This document shows, one piece after another, positions 14,992 through 23,738 of a stretch of DNA of 41,815 nt. Within the stretch, counting starts at the first letter, position 1. Each line of letters opens with the position of its first letter. The translations under genes and the position numbers were made by a program. The notes under the pieces are model-generated. The model saw only the letters and a list, made by a program, of their open reading frames with translations. It did no database searches and was not told the DNA's origin. Source of the DNA: JAIBJP01 sp035639875 (GTDB taxonomy: Bacteria; Actinomycetota; Thermoleophilia; Gaiellales; Gaiellaceae); the NCBI GenBank assembly GCA_035639875.1, contig DASQXE010000061.1, forward strand, positions 1 to 41,815, written 5' to 3'.

Positions 14992-16458
14992 TTACGGACA
15001 CGGGACACGACCACCACAGCCGAACGGCGATATCGAGCGGTCGGGCGGGCGGACGAGCGAGAACCGAAGCGACCTGGTCGCGGTCCCGATACGCGCCCGG
15101 ACGAAGCCGCGCGTCCTCGAGTAGCGGATCGTCTTCGCGAAGATCCCGACGCGATTCGAGGTCGTGGTCGTGACCCTGCGCCACCCGCCGGACGTCTTGC
15201 GCTCGATCACGATCCTTCGCCCGGGGGCGGCGCCGGGCGCCCGCCCCCAGAGGCGGAGACGTCCGTTCCCGGCATACGCCACGAACGGGAAGTGGAACGC
15301 CTGCCAGGAGAGCTTGCGCACGCTCGACGAGTAGTTGAACCCCGATGTCCCGCACTGATCCTCGTCCGAGAGACCCGCCCTTCCACAGAAAAAGAGCCCC
15401 GCCTGGTAAGGATTGCTCGGGAATGGCCGATCTCTCATTTGGTGCCAGATGAAGACGCTCACGCCGGCGCGCCAGGAGCGGTACAGGGCCTCAGACGTCC
15501 AGCGTGCGTGGAGCCTCATCGGCACGGCCACGGGGTCCGGGCCTTTCGAGTCCCACCCGAACTCCGTGACCCAGAAACGGGCGGAATGCGGCCTCCACCT
15601 TCGGTCGACGATGTGGTGGGCCGCAATCGCGGCGCGGAGCACGCGGTGCATCGCGGGCAGGTCGCCGAGCGAGACGTCGCCGACATTGGCGGCCTTGTGC
15701 GTCGGACCGCCGGACGTGTACGGGTGCGTCGACCAAGCGTCCATCTGGGACTTGGCCCTGCACGCCGGCTTGTTCTTGCCCGTGAGGCAGAGCACGCCGC
15801 GCATGAAGGGGAGCGGCCCTGGTTGCGTCCCGTGCCGGAACGGCGCGGTAGCGCCGGCCACCACGGTCGCCGAGGCATCGACCGCGTGCACGGCGCTCGC
15901 GAAGCGGTTCAGGAGTTGCCGGTACAGGATCGGGGAGTACCACTTCCCATCCTTCTGCTGGGGCCGGAGAAACCACGAGAGGTTTGGCTCGTTCCAGACC
16001 TCCCAGTGACGCACCCTGCCCCGATAGTGGTTCGCGAGTGCCCTGGCGAACTCGCCGAACTTGATGGGATCGGGGTTGCAGCTGGACGTCGGGGATGGAG
16101 TGGTGCCGCAATCGGACCGCTCGGCCCACGAGGGGGCCTTGACGATGGTCACGAGCGGCTGAAGGCGTGCGGCGCGCGCCCGGTTGACGAGGTCGTCCAG
16201 GGTCGCCCATTCGTACGAGCCCTCCGAAGGCTCCAACGAGTCCCAGTACGCCACCAGCCGGACGAACTGAGCCCCGGCTGCGTGCGCCTTTTGGTACTGC
16301 CAACTGAGGTGGTCGGGAGTGCCGTCGGGATACGTCCTGTGAATCTCGAAGCCTGTCGAGAGCGGACGGCCGGCCGACGCACTCGCCGCAAAAGCGGCAG
16401 CGGCGAGCACACACAGGGATAGCGCTAGACCCAGCAGTCGTTTACAAACTGCCAACAA
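14992..16458 (-). CDS. Secreted glycoside hydrolase, clan GH-A (paralogue)
   Basis: A 488-residue paralogue of the downstream hydrolase. TTG 16458 and TTG 16455 are both possible starts behind GAGGAG; the second gives better spacing. A signal peptide ends near ASASAGRP. Catalytic residues are E157 in WEVWNEPN and E299 in WVTEFGWDS. It differs from its neighbour by extra cysteines (about residues 117-127 and 365-378), which may form disulfides. The C-terminal beta domain ends in PFGCGGRVPCP, nearly identical to the other copy. Both catalytic pairs are intact, so both copies are probably active with different specificities. First gene of the minus-strand polysaccharide group. Confidence 0.82.
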   Translation of the reverse strand: MLAVCKRLLGLALSLCVLAAAAFAASASAGRPLSTGFEIHRTYPDGTPDHLSWQYQKAHAAGAQFVRLVAYWDSLEPSEGSYEWATLDDLVNRARAARLQPLVTIVKAPSWAERSDCGTTPSPTSSCNPDPIKFGEFARALANHYRGRVRHWEVWNEPNLSWFLRPQQKDGKWYSPILYRQLLNRFASAVHAVDASATVVAGATAPFRHGTQPGPLPFMRGVLCLTGKNKPACRAKSQMDAWSTHPYTSGGPTHKAANVGDVSLGDLPAMHRVLRAAIAAHHIVDRRWRPHSARFWVTEFGWDSKGPDPVAVPMRLHARWTSEALYRSWRAGVSVFIWHQMRDRPFPSNPYQAGLFFCGRAGLSDEDQCGTSGFNYSSSVRKLSWQAFHFPFVAYAGNGRLRLWGRAPGAAPGRRIVIERKTSGGWRRVTTTTSNRVGIFAKTIRYSRTRGFVRARIGTATRSLRFSLVRPPDRSISPFGCGGRVPCP

Positions 16459-16515
16459 AATCTCCTCGGTGGTAGCTGTGGCGCTGTCCCGGACGCCGTC
16501 CCCCCTGGAAGATAA

Positions 16516-16544
16516 AGGTTAACGCACTTGCCCGACGGACTCAA
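16516..16544 (-). promoter_or_regulatory. Candidate promoter for the hydrolase/glycosyltransferase group
   Basis: Minus-strand TTGAGT (16544-16539) and TAACCT (16521-16516) are separated by 17 bases and would start transcription about 50 bases before the hydrolase start. The gap to the divergent ligase gene is only 69 bases and the -35 lies inside that gene. Hexamer matches are partial. Confidence 0.3.
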
Positions 16545-18477
16545 CGGCCAGTCTCGGCCTTTCGCCCGGACCGTGAGGCTCGTCGCGCCGCTTGCGCTCG
16601 CAGGCGGGATCTTCTGGGTTGCGTACGACCAGGGAACTTACGGTCTCACCAGCCGCGGGTCGGTCGCCGTCGTCGTCCTGTGGGCCCTTGCGCTCGCCTT
16701 CAGCGTCTCCCTCTGGCCGGCGGCCCGCGTCCCGCCCGCCGCCGTCGTCGCGGGAGCCTGCCTCGCGGCGTTCGCGGGTTGGACAGGACTCTCGGCTTTC
16801 TGGGCGGCGAGCGCAGAAAACGCGTTCGACGAGTTCGACCGCGCCCTCCTCTATCTCGCGGTGTTCGCGCTCGCAACGGTCGCGGCGCCACGGGCGAGCG
16901 CGCCCCAGTGGCTCGCCGGGCTCGCGCTCGGCCTGACGGCGATCGGACTCCTCGCGCTCGTCAGCCGCCTGTTCCCGGACGCCTTCGCCGCACCGCGCGA
17001 GCTGGCGCAGATCTTCCCGTCGGCGGAGCGGCGTCTTAGCTACCCCGTCGACTACTGGAACGGGCTCGCGACGCTCGTCGCGTTCGCGCTACCGCTCCTC
17101 CTCTATTTCGCGGTGCACGCGGGCAGGCTGGCCGTGCGCGGGCTGGCGCTCGCGCCGATTCCGGCCCTCGTCGCCACGATCTACCTCACCTCGTCGCGCG
17201 GTGGAACGATCGCTGCGGCCATGGCCGTCCTCGTCTTCCTCGCGCTGACGAATCGCCGTTGGGCCGCACTCGGCGCGGCGATCGCCGCTGGCGCCGCCTC
17301 GGCAGCTGCCGTCGCCACGTTCGTGGCGAGCACCGAGCTCGTCAACCATCCGCACGAGAGTCCCCAGGCCGTCGGCCAGGGACACACTGCCGCCGTTGTC
17401 CTGCTCGTCATCTCGGTTCTGACGGGGCTCGGCTACGCGATCCTGGTGTGGCTCCTTCCGTCGCCACGTCCCCTCGGCCGGGTCGGCGCTGCGATCGTGG
17501 GCGCGATCCTCATCGCCGCCGTCGTCGTCGGGATCGCGGTTGCGCGTCCGTTTCATCGCTTCCAGGAGTTCAAGAAGGTCCCGCCGCCAGGTTTCGGCGG
17601 CAGCTCCGTGCAGCAGCACTTGTTCGCGAGCACGGGCAACGGCCGCTGGCAGCTGTGGCAGTCTGCGGTCGAGGAGTTCAAGTCTCGCCCGCTTGTGGGT
17701 CGCGGCGCGGGCTCCTACCAAGCCTGGTGGGCGCAGCATGCGTCGCTCCGGTTCTTCGTCCGGGACGCGCACTCGCTCTACGCCGAGACGCTCGGTGAGC
17801 TCGGGATCGTGGGCCTCGTGCTCCTCGTCGCCTTCCTCGGATCGGTCGTCGTAATCGGCGCCCGGCGTATCGCCAAGAGCGCCGGCGAGAATCGCCCGGC
17901 CGTCGCGGCCCTGCTCGGGCTGTTCGTCGCCTTCCTGTTCGAGGCCGGGGTCGATTGGATGTGGGAGCTCACCGCAGTCGGACTCGTCGCCTTCGCGGCC
18001 GCCGGCCTCCTCGTCGGCCCGGGGACCAAGTCGGCCGCCGTTCCGGAGCCTGCGGGATCAGCGCGGCGGCGCTCGGCGCTCGGCGCCCTTCGCGTCGCCG
18101 CGGTCGCGCTCGCCATGGGGCTCATCGTGGTCGAGGCGATTCCCCTCCTGGCGGGCATGGAGATTCGCCGCAGCCGCGATGCGGCGGCGGCCGGCCAGCT
18201 GCCCGCCGCGCTCGACGACGCGGAGGCAGCACGTGCACTGCAGCCGTGGGCGGCCTCGCCTCGGCTCCAAGTCGCGCTCGTGCTCGAGCAGGGTGGCCAG
18301 ATCGATGCCGCGGTGAAGGCCATCCGAGCCGCCGTCGCGCGCGACGACTCGGATTGGCGCCTCTGGCTCGTAGCGGCGCGCCTCGAGACGAAGGTCGGCG
18401 ATGTAAACGCTGCTCGCAGAAGCCTCGCGCGGGCCCGCGCCCTCAACCCGCGCTCGGACCTCTTCGCGCAGGGCTAG
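16528..18477 (+). CDS. O-antigen ligase family protein with C-terminal TPR-like region
   Basis: A 649-residue membrane protein starting at TTG 16528 (AAAGG about ten bases upstream). Roughly twelve helices occupy residues 15-555. The Wzy_C region includes YLTSSRGGT (near 213), a large outer loop from about 340 with NGRWQLWQSAVEEF and GRGAGSYQAWWAQH, then DAHSLYAETLGELGIVGL (near 413), the family's HS/HN...E-x-G signature. After the last helix, residues about 557-645 (RSRDAAAAGQLPAALDDAEAA onward) form helical repeats resembling TPRs and probably lie outside the membrane. This ligase-plus-TPR layout is common in actinobacterial exopolysaccharide loci. It likely polymerises or transfers a lipid-linked glycan. 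Divergent from the hydrolase group. Confidence 0.85.
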   Translation: MPDGLNGQSRPFARTVRLVAPLALAGGIFWVAYDQGTYGLTSRGSVAVVVLWALALAFSVSLWPAARVPPAAVVAGACLAAFAGWTGLSAFWAASAENAFDEFDRALLYLAVFALATVAAPRASAPQWLAGLALGLTAIGLLALVSRLFPDAFAAPRELAQIFPSAERRLSYPVDYWNGLATLVAFALPLLLYFAVHAGRLAVRGLALAPIPALVATIYLTSSRGGTIAAAMAVLVFLALTNRRWAALGAAIAAGAASAAAVATFVASTELVNHPHESPQAVGQGHTAAVVLLVISVLTGLGYAILVWLLPSPRPLGRVGAAIVGAILIAAVVVGIAVARPFHRFQEFKKVPPPGFGGSSVQQHLFASTGNGRWQLWQSAVEEFKSRPLVGRGAGSYQAWWAQHASLRFFVRDAHSLYAETLGELGIVGLVLLVAFLGSVVVIGARRIAKSAGENRPAVAALLGLFVAFLFEAGVDWMWELTAVGLVAFAAAGLLVGPGTKSAAVPEPAGSARRRSALGALRVAAVALAMGLIVVEAIPLLAGMEIRRSRDAAAAGQLPAALDDAEAARALQPWAASPRLQVALVLEQGGQIDAAVKAIRAAVARDDSDWRLWLVAARLETKVGDVNAARRSLARARALNPRSDLFAQG

Positions 18478-18484
18478 CCGCTTC

Positions 18485-18523
18485 CGGAATCACTCGATGC
18501 AGCGATTCTGCGTCGGAATCGCT
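18485..18523 (+). terminator. Hairpin after the ligase gene, with an alternative pairing
   Basis: Eight bases of perfect stem, AGCGATTC (18501-18508) and GAATCGCT (18516-18523), enclose a 7-base loop 23 bases after the stop at 18477. The following bases TAATAACC are T-poor, so termination would be weak. An upstream copy CGGAATCACT (18485-18494) repeats CGGAATCGCT (18514-18523) and could pair with the same GATTC, giving mutually exclusive hairpins. Confidence 0.4.
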
Positions 18524-18657
18524 TAATAACCAATTGCAGGGATCAGAGGCTTTCAGGGGCCGTCCGATGATCGCCGCGCGGAGCTTCTTCGGCCGCCGCA
18601 ACCGACTCGGAGGTCCCGCTGCCACGCCCACGACGGATCGGGGCGCTCGCCGCCACA

Positions 18658-20046
18658 ATGGCCGCCGCCGCCCTTCTGGCCGCCCCCGCTTGGGGAGAGA
18701 CGAGCTGCAGGCCGGGCTATTCGTATGCGGGCCAGATCACGAGCCGGCCGGTGCACGGCATTCGCGCGTGGCTGTCAGCGCCGCTCGACGCGCAGGTTCA
18801 AAACGGCGACGTCAGCGGTTGGATCGGAATTGGACGCACACGCGCGAGGGGCAAGCGCGGCCTCATCCGCGTCGGGCTGCTGGCGCTCCCGGGCTCTTCG
18901 TCGCGGCTCTACTTCGAACGGCGCCGGAGCGACGGCAGCTGGGTGCGCTCCCTAGGACCGGCCGTCGCGCCCGGAGAAGCCCACAAGGTCGCACTCAACG
19001 AGCTTACGCGCCGGCGGGGTCACTGGCGCGTGGTCATAGACGGTCGCCCGGTAAGCCGTGCATTCCGGCTCGGGGGTACTCGGTACGGCAAATACGCACT
19101 CGCCACGGCAGAGTCGTGGAGCGGGGGCACGGCGGTCTGCAACGAACTCAACTACTTCTTCCGCCGGGTATCGGTCAAGCGCTCGGCCTGGAATCGGCTG
19201 CGGACCCCGCGGCTCGTCCAGGACCCCGGCTACACGGTCGTCCGCCGGGCACCCGGCATCTTCAGCGCCAAGAACACGCCCGATCCCGTGCTGTTCTCCG
19301 GCGACTGGGAAACAGGCGATGCCACCCAGTGGAGCGTCAATCAATGGAACCGTAACTTCCCCCTGAGCGATCAGTTCCGGATCGTGACCGACCCGGTCCG
19401 ACAGGGTCGCTACGCCGCGAAGTTCATCGTCAGGCCCGGCGACAAGTTCGGGACGACGAGCGGCGAGCGTTCGGAGGTCGCGTACGTCGGAGCGAACGAG
19501 ACACAAGACGACGCCTACTGGTACGGATGGTCGGTCCTCTTCCCGAGAGATTGGACGACACCCTCAGGATGGGCGTACTTCACGCAGTGGCACTCCCGCT
19601 TTCCGGTGCCGCCGCCGATTGCCTTCAACGTCAAGGACGATCGCCTGTTCGTCTACACGAACACGGGCCAACTGAACGCGAACGGCGTCGGAACGAACAA
19701 GGTTGGCTACCAGTTCGCCGCCTCGCTCCGGCGCGGCGAGTGGAACGACTTCGTCGTCCACATCGTTTGGTCGGCCACGAACGGCTCAATCGCCGTCTGG
19801 CACCGCGCCGGCGGCGATCCATTCGCCAAGGCGCTCGAGGTCAGCGGCATTCCGACGCTGCAGACGAGCAACGGCGTAATTTCCTCGAACTATCTCAAGC
19901 TCGGGCTCTATCGGAACGCCGATTCGACTGATACAGACGCGCTCTACCAGGACGGCTTCCACCGCGGGAGGTCGCCGACTGATCTTCGTGCCACCTTTGG
20001 GGACGACCCGGCGTACCAGGCGCTTCTCGCTCAGCTCTCTGGCTGA
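18658..20046 (+). CDS. Secreted heparin-lyase-I-like polysaccharide lyase
   Basis: A 462-residue exported protein. The C-terminal half (about 215-455) has the concanavalin-like heparin lyase I pattern: FSGDWETGD, GERSEVAYV, YWYGWSVLFP, YFTQWHS (the Q-x-H block expected at the active site) and NDFVVHIVWS. Residues about 20-185 look like a second beta-sandwich (YAGQITSRPVHGIRAWLS, then VSGWIGIG). The annotated ATG 18658 gives a leader without basic residues; in-frame upstream codons (RPRRIGALAAT) would make a normal signal-peptide n-region but contain no ATG/GTG/TTG, so the true start may be a rare codon such as CTG 18619. It would cleave acidic polysaccharide by beta-elimination. Overlaps the convergent VpsJ-like gene by 16 bases. 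Confidence 0.72.
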   Translation: MAAAALLAAPAWGETSCRPGYSYAGQITSRPVHGIRAWLSAPLDAQVQNGDVSGWIGIGRTRARGKRGLIRVGLLALPGSSSRLYFERRRSDGSWVRSLGPAVAPGEAHKVALNELTRRRGHWRVVIDGRPVSRAFRLGGTRYGKYALATAESWSGGTAVCNELNYFFRRVSVKRSAWNRLRTPRLVQDPGYTVVRRAPGIFSAKNTPDPVLFSGDWETGDATQWSVNQWNRNFPLSDQFRIVTDPVRQGRYAAKFIVRPGDKFGTTSGERSEVAYVGANETQDDAYWYGWSVLFPRDWTTPSGWAYFTQWHSRFPVPPPIAFNVKDDRLFVYTNTGQLNANGVGTNKVGYQFAASLRRGEWNDFVVHIVWSATNGSIAVWHRAGGDPFAKALEVSGIPTLQTSNGVISSNYLKLGLYRNADSTDTDALYQDGFHRGRSPTDLRATFGDDPAYQALLAQLSG

Positions 20047-21212
20047 GGCGACGGCGTCGGTCGTGACGCGACGAGATACGACGTCAGACCAAGCAGCATG
20101 TGCCCGTCGCTCCAACGCATGTAGGGCACTGAGTTTCGCAGGAGGCGCCGCCGCTGGAAGGCGAAGCGGCCGTCCGGCCGACGCATGTTCGCGAGCGTCC
20201 AGCGAATCACGCGCTCGGCCGTGGGAAGAGCCCGCTCGTCGTAGTCGCGGAGCTCGGAGAGCGCCCAGATGGCCGACCCGGCCGCGTGGATGTCGATGGG
20301 ATAGCGGACACGCAGGTTCGCGCGCGGGGCGCCGTCAGGATCGATGAGGTGCGTCAGATAGAGATCGAGCCCGGATGACAGAGCGGCGTGGACGGAGGGC
20401 GCGCCGGCAACTCCGTTCCACCAGGCAAGACTCCGGAGGATGTATGCGGTGTGGTACCCATCCGTCCAGGACATCCGGCGGCCGTCCCCGTACGGCCACG
20501 AACCATTGGGCCTCTGCCGCTCGAGCGAGAAATCGACCGCGGCCTTCGCGCCGTCGAGCTCGGAACTGTTCCCATCGGGCGCGTGCCCGCGGGCGCGGGC
20601 GAAGATGCTGCTGACGAGGAGGTTCGCGTTGTGAATCGGCGTGCGGGACCCGCCGAAGTAGGCGAAGAACGAGCCCTCTGGTCGTTCCACGAGCAGCGAG
20701 CGCGCGTATTCGAGGGTACGCGCGACCGTTTCGCGGAAGCGGTCCTCGCCGAGCTCGGCGACATCGAGCAGAGCGTGAGCGGCGAACGCCGTGATGACCG
20801 CATTCGGCTGGTCGCGGCGGTAGTAAGCCCAACGCGTCTGGACGTCGAAGTCGTAGGCCCATCCGAGACCGCCGTTCGACTCGATGGCGCGCCCTTCAAG
20901 CCGCTCGGCAAGCGTCCTCGCGAGTGTCGCCGCATCCGTATCTCCGAGCGATGCGAGGCGCGCGTACGCAGACGCGAACAATGCGAGCGCCTTCGTGTGC
21001 TCCCGCCTGGGGATCCCGAGCGCCGGGCGGATGTTGAAAGGCAGCCCCTTGACCGCCTGGATCGCGAGCTGCCGCAGCGACGGGGTGCCGGCGAGCCGGC
21101 CGAGCAACGGCGACGAGAGAGCGTCGTACGGATCCCAGCCGGCGAATTCCTCCCGCTCGACGGCGCGGGCGAGCTCCCGCGCAGCGGCCTCGGCCGAAGC
21201 AAATCTGGTCAC
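20031..21212 (-). CDS. VpsJ-like alpha/alpha-toroid protein
   Basis: A 393-residue soluble protein without signal peptide. Repeated helical pairs with aromatic and Gly-rich turns (GLGWAYDFDVQTRWAYY, NGSWPYGDGRRMSWTDGYHTAYIL, DGRFAFQRR...PYMRWSDGHMLLGL) match the terpenoid-cyclase-like alpha/alpha toroid seen in the exopolysaccharide protein VpsJ. Similar folds occur in prenyltransferases, lyases and hydrolases; the biochemical role of VpsJ-type proteins is not settled. It begins 77 bases after the polymerase gene on the same strand and probably belongs to the end of the long exopolysaccharide operon. Confidence 0.65.
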   Translation of the reverse strand: MTRFASAEAAARELARAVEREEFAGWDPYDALSSPLLGRLAGTPSLRQLAIQAVKGLPFNIRPALGIPRREHTKALALFASAYARLASLGDTDAATLARTLAERLEGRAIESNGGLGWAYDFDVQTRWAYYRRDQPNAVITAFAAHALLDVAELGEDRFRETVARTLEYARSLLVERPEGSFFAYFGGSRTPIHNANLLVSSIFARARGHAPDGNSSELDGAKAAVDFSLERQRPNGSWPYGDGRRMSWTDGYHTAYILRSLAWWNGVAGAPSVHAALSSGLDLYLTHLIDPDGAPRANLRVRYPIDIHAAGSAIWALSELRDYDERALPTAERVIRWTLANMRRPDGRFAFQRRRLLRNSVPYMRWSDGHMLLGLTSYLVASRPTPSPQPES

Positions 21213-21289
21213 CCGCGTGCGAACAGCTTACGCAACACCAGATCGAGCAGGTGCTCCTCGAATGGGACTTCGTGCCCCGTCATTGCCCT

Positions 21290-23734
21290 TCATGCGTCAC
21301 CTTCCTCGAGCGGTGCGGCGCGCTTGACGAGCGCGGGCAGAAGCATGACGACGCAGACCGCGAGCAATATCGGCGGATCGCTGAGCAAGGGTTCTGCCAG
21401 GGCGTTGATCATGAGTACGAGGCACATGGCGAGAGCCCAGAGGACGAGCGCACGCTCCACCCCCTCAGAACGCCGCGCGCGCAGCCACGCATCGCGGGCA
21501 AACGCGGCCAGGAGGAAGAGGAAGGCCCCGAGGGCCAGCACCCCGCCGCCGCCCAGCAACCAGACGAAGCTGTTGTGCGGATCACCGTGCAAGTGGTAGA
21601 CGTTGCCCCCCCAGAGGTAGTCGATCTCCCGGCCGAAGCCAAGCCCGATGAGAGGCTCTGCGTCCCGCAATCCGCCGTGAGCGCCGTTCGATGCGGGCGG
21701 AGCGGAAGGAGCGGCGGCGCCGAGTCGCTTCCCGGAGGGCTTCTTCGGCCCTTGCACGCCGAGGAGGGCGCTGTCAGCGTCGAGCTTGATCGCCTGCGGG
21801 GCGGCCTGCGTCTGCACGAAAGCACGCACGTGGGTCGTTTCCCGATTGTTCACCGTCGAGGCTAAGTAGTACTGGGCCGGCAGCGGGCTGAGCGTGAACG
21901 GCGCGACTGACTGAGCCACGATCCGCTCGTGCCGATCGTATTGACGGATTGATACGTTGACACGCTCGTTCTCGCTGAAGCCCTTGAGCCAGATTGCGAA
22001 GAGCCATGTTTGGCCCCTGTGGGCCGCTACGGAGGCCGAGCCGAGCCCTTCGTGGCCCGCCCTCCCGAGGGTTGCCAGTTCTAGCGACGCGGTGCCAAAG
22101 GCCGGATTGTTCGACTCGATCGTGCTCGCCGTCGCGCCCTCGTACAACCACCCCAGCGTGCCATTTTCGAAGCCGCCGTTCATGAGGTAGTTGCGTCCTG
22201 CCAGGATCGCCGGGGCTCCGCCCACGTCGTGTGGCTTCCCGTCGCCGCCGAGCACCTGCTGCACCCAACCGCCTGCGGGGAGCGACTGTGAGGCAACGTC
22301 GCGCGGGCCGGTCAGAGCGCGAACGCTCTTGAGCGACGCACGATCTCCAAGGGCCGTGATTGCTTGAGGGTTCTCGCGAGTGCGCACGAGAGCGCGAATG
22401 GAAGTCGTCCTGCGATCGGTGATGACGGTCGAGACGACGTAGCGCGTGGGCGTTGTCGTAAGGGTCACGGGAAGGTTCGCCTGGACGATGGGGCTGCGGC
22501 CGTCGCCGTAGCTCCAGATTCCGACGTTCACGAGCTCTCCGCCCGCCTGGCCCTTGAGCCAGATGGAGAAGGTCCAGCTCTGTCCAAAGGCGGTGAGGAC
22601 GGGGGAGGAGTACGGGCCCTCGCTCGTCTGGTCACCGTTCGTCACGAGGCGGAGCGATCGTTTGCCGAAGGACGGGTCGGGCGAGGGGACGGTCGAGATC
22701 GAGCCTCCTTGCACATCCCAGCCCGCAGTTCCCTCCTCGAACCCACCGTTCCGGAGCCGCTCCAGCGTGGGGTCTATCGGTGACACGGTCTTCCAGTCAC
22801 CCGACCACATCCCGGCGAGCGATGCCTTGACGGCCGCCGTCCGCCACCGCACCGTCTGGTCGTGGAGCGGGTTCGACGTCAGCCGATCGACGAGTGTCGA
22901 TCCGAGCAGCGGGCTTGCCGCGGCGAGCGCGACGATCGCAAGCGCCGGAGCCCACCAGTGACTGCGCAAACTGCGTCGCAATCCGTTGAGCTGCAGAACG
23001 AGCAGGGGGACCGTCACCACGAGCGCGGCGATCGTCGTGCGGCCGTACGAGAGCGCGACGCCGTACGCGGCCACAGGGATCATCGCGACGTGGACCCAGC
23101 GGCGGCGAACCGCCGAGTCGAGTTCGACATTGACGAGTGCGAGCAAGAGGGTGCCTGCGATGAATAGGGAGGCGCTCAACGCGAGCACTCGCGTCCCGCC
23201 CGTTGAGAGGACGTACGACCCGGTTTGATGGCGTCCGGTCGCCAGCGAGAACGTGCCGAGCGCCGCTTGCCAGACGGTCCCGGCGTAGAGGACGACCACG
23301 AGCGCCTTGTAGGTCTCGCGCGCCGACAAGCTGACCATCGCGAATGCGATGCCGGCATAGAGGACCAAGCGCAGCGGTTGACCGACGAAGCTCACGTCGT
23401 AGCGCTCGTGGCCGCGCACGAGTCCTGGAAGGAGCGCGAGCGCGAACACCGCGAAGGGAACCCCGAGTACCGGGGTCCGAAGACCCTTGCCGGCCTGGCG
23501 TCCTGACGCCAGTCGCGCCACTGGCCATAGGGCCACGGCCAGGACGACAACGAGGTCCGAGACGAAAACGGCGATCGAGCCGGGCAGAGGAAGCGGGCGA
23601 CGCAGCCAGTGGACCGAGCTGAGAGGCAGCGCGAACGCGAGCAAGACGAGCGCGCTCTGAGCCCAGAGAACGGCGACTCGAAAACGAATCAGGGGGCTGC
23701 CCATCCAGCGGCCGATTGCGGTCAGACTGCTCAT
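21290..23734 (-). CDS. Wzy-type polymerase with two inserted carbohydrate-binding modules
   Basis: An 814-residue membrane protein. About ten helices fill residues 15-290. A very long outer segment follows, from about 300 to 700, holding two copies of a roughly 145-residue beta-sandwich resembling CBM4/9-type carbohydrate-binding modules: copy 1 starts at N329 (NGGFEEGTAGW) and includes WTFSIWLKG, copy 2 at N519 (NGGFENGTLGW) and includes WLFAIWLKG; both end in PQAI. Membrane topology then resumes: GLGFGREIDYLWGG (about 695) and DPHNSFVWLLGGGGVLALG with H720, the Wzy_C signature, and further helices to 805. The modules thus sit in the loop that binds substrate in this family. It would polymerise repeat units outside the cell. 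Last core gene of the operon, four bases after the flippase. Confidence 0.85.
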   Translation of the reverse strand: MSSLTAIGRWMGSPLIRFRVAVLWAQSALVLLAFALPLSSVHWLRRPLPLPGSIAVFVSDLVVVLAVALWPVARLASGRQAGKGLRTPVLGVPFAVFALALLPGLVRGHERYDVSFVGQPLRLVLYAGIAFAMVSLSARETYKALVVVLYAGTVWQAALGTFSLATGRHQTGSYVLSTGGTRVLALSASLFIAGTLLLALVNVELDSAVRRRWVHVAMIPVAAYGVALSYGRTTIAALVVTVPLLVLQLNGLRRSLRSHWWAPALAIVALAAASPLLGSTLVDRLTSNPLHDQTVRWRTAAVKASLAGMWSGDWKTVSPIDPTLERLRNGGFEEGTAGWDVQGGSISTVPSPDPSFGKRSLRLVTNGDQTSEGPYSSPVLTAFGQSWTFSIWLKGQAGGELVNVGIWSYGDGRSPIVQANLPVTLTTTPTRYVVSTVITDRRTTSIRALVRTRENPQAITALGDRASLKSVRALTGPRDVASQSLPAGGWVQQVLGGDGKPHDVGGAPAILAGRNYLMNGGFENGTLGWLYEGATASTIESNNPAFGTASLELATLGRAGHEGLGSASVAAHRGQTWLFAIWLKGFSENERVNVSIRQYDRHERIVAQSVAPFTLSPLPAQYYLASTVNNRETTHVRAFVQTQAAPQAIKLDADSALLGVQGPKKPSGKRLGAAAPSAPPASNGAHGGLRDAEPLIGLGFGREIDYLWGGNVYHLHGDPHNSFVWLLGGGGVLALGAFLFLLAAFARDAWLRARRSEGVERALVLWALAMCLVLMINALAEPLLSDPPILLAVCVVMLLPALVKRAAPLEEGDA

Positions 23735-23738
23735 GGCG

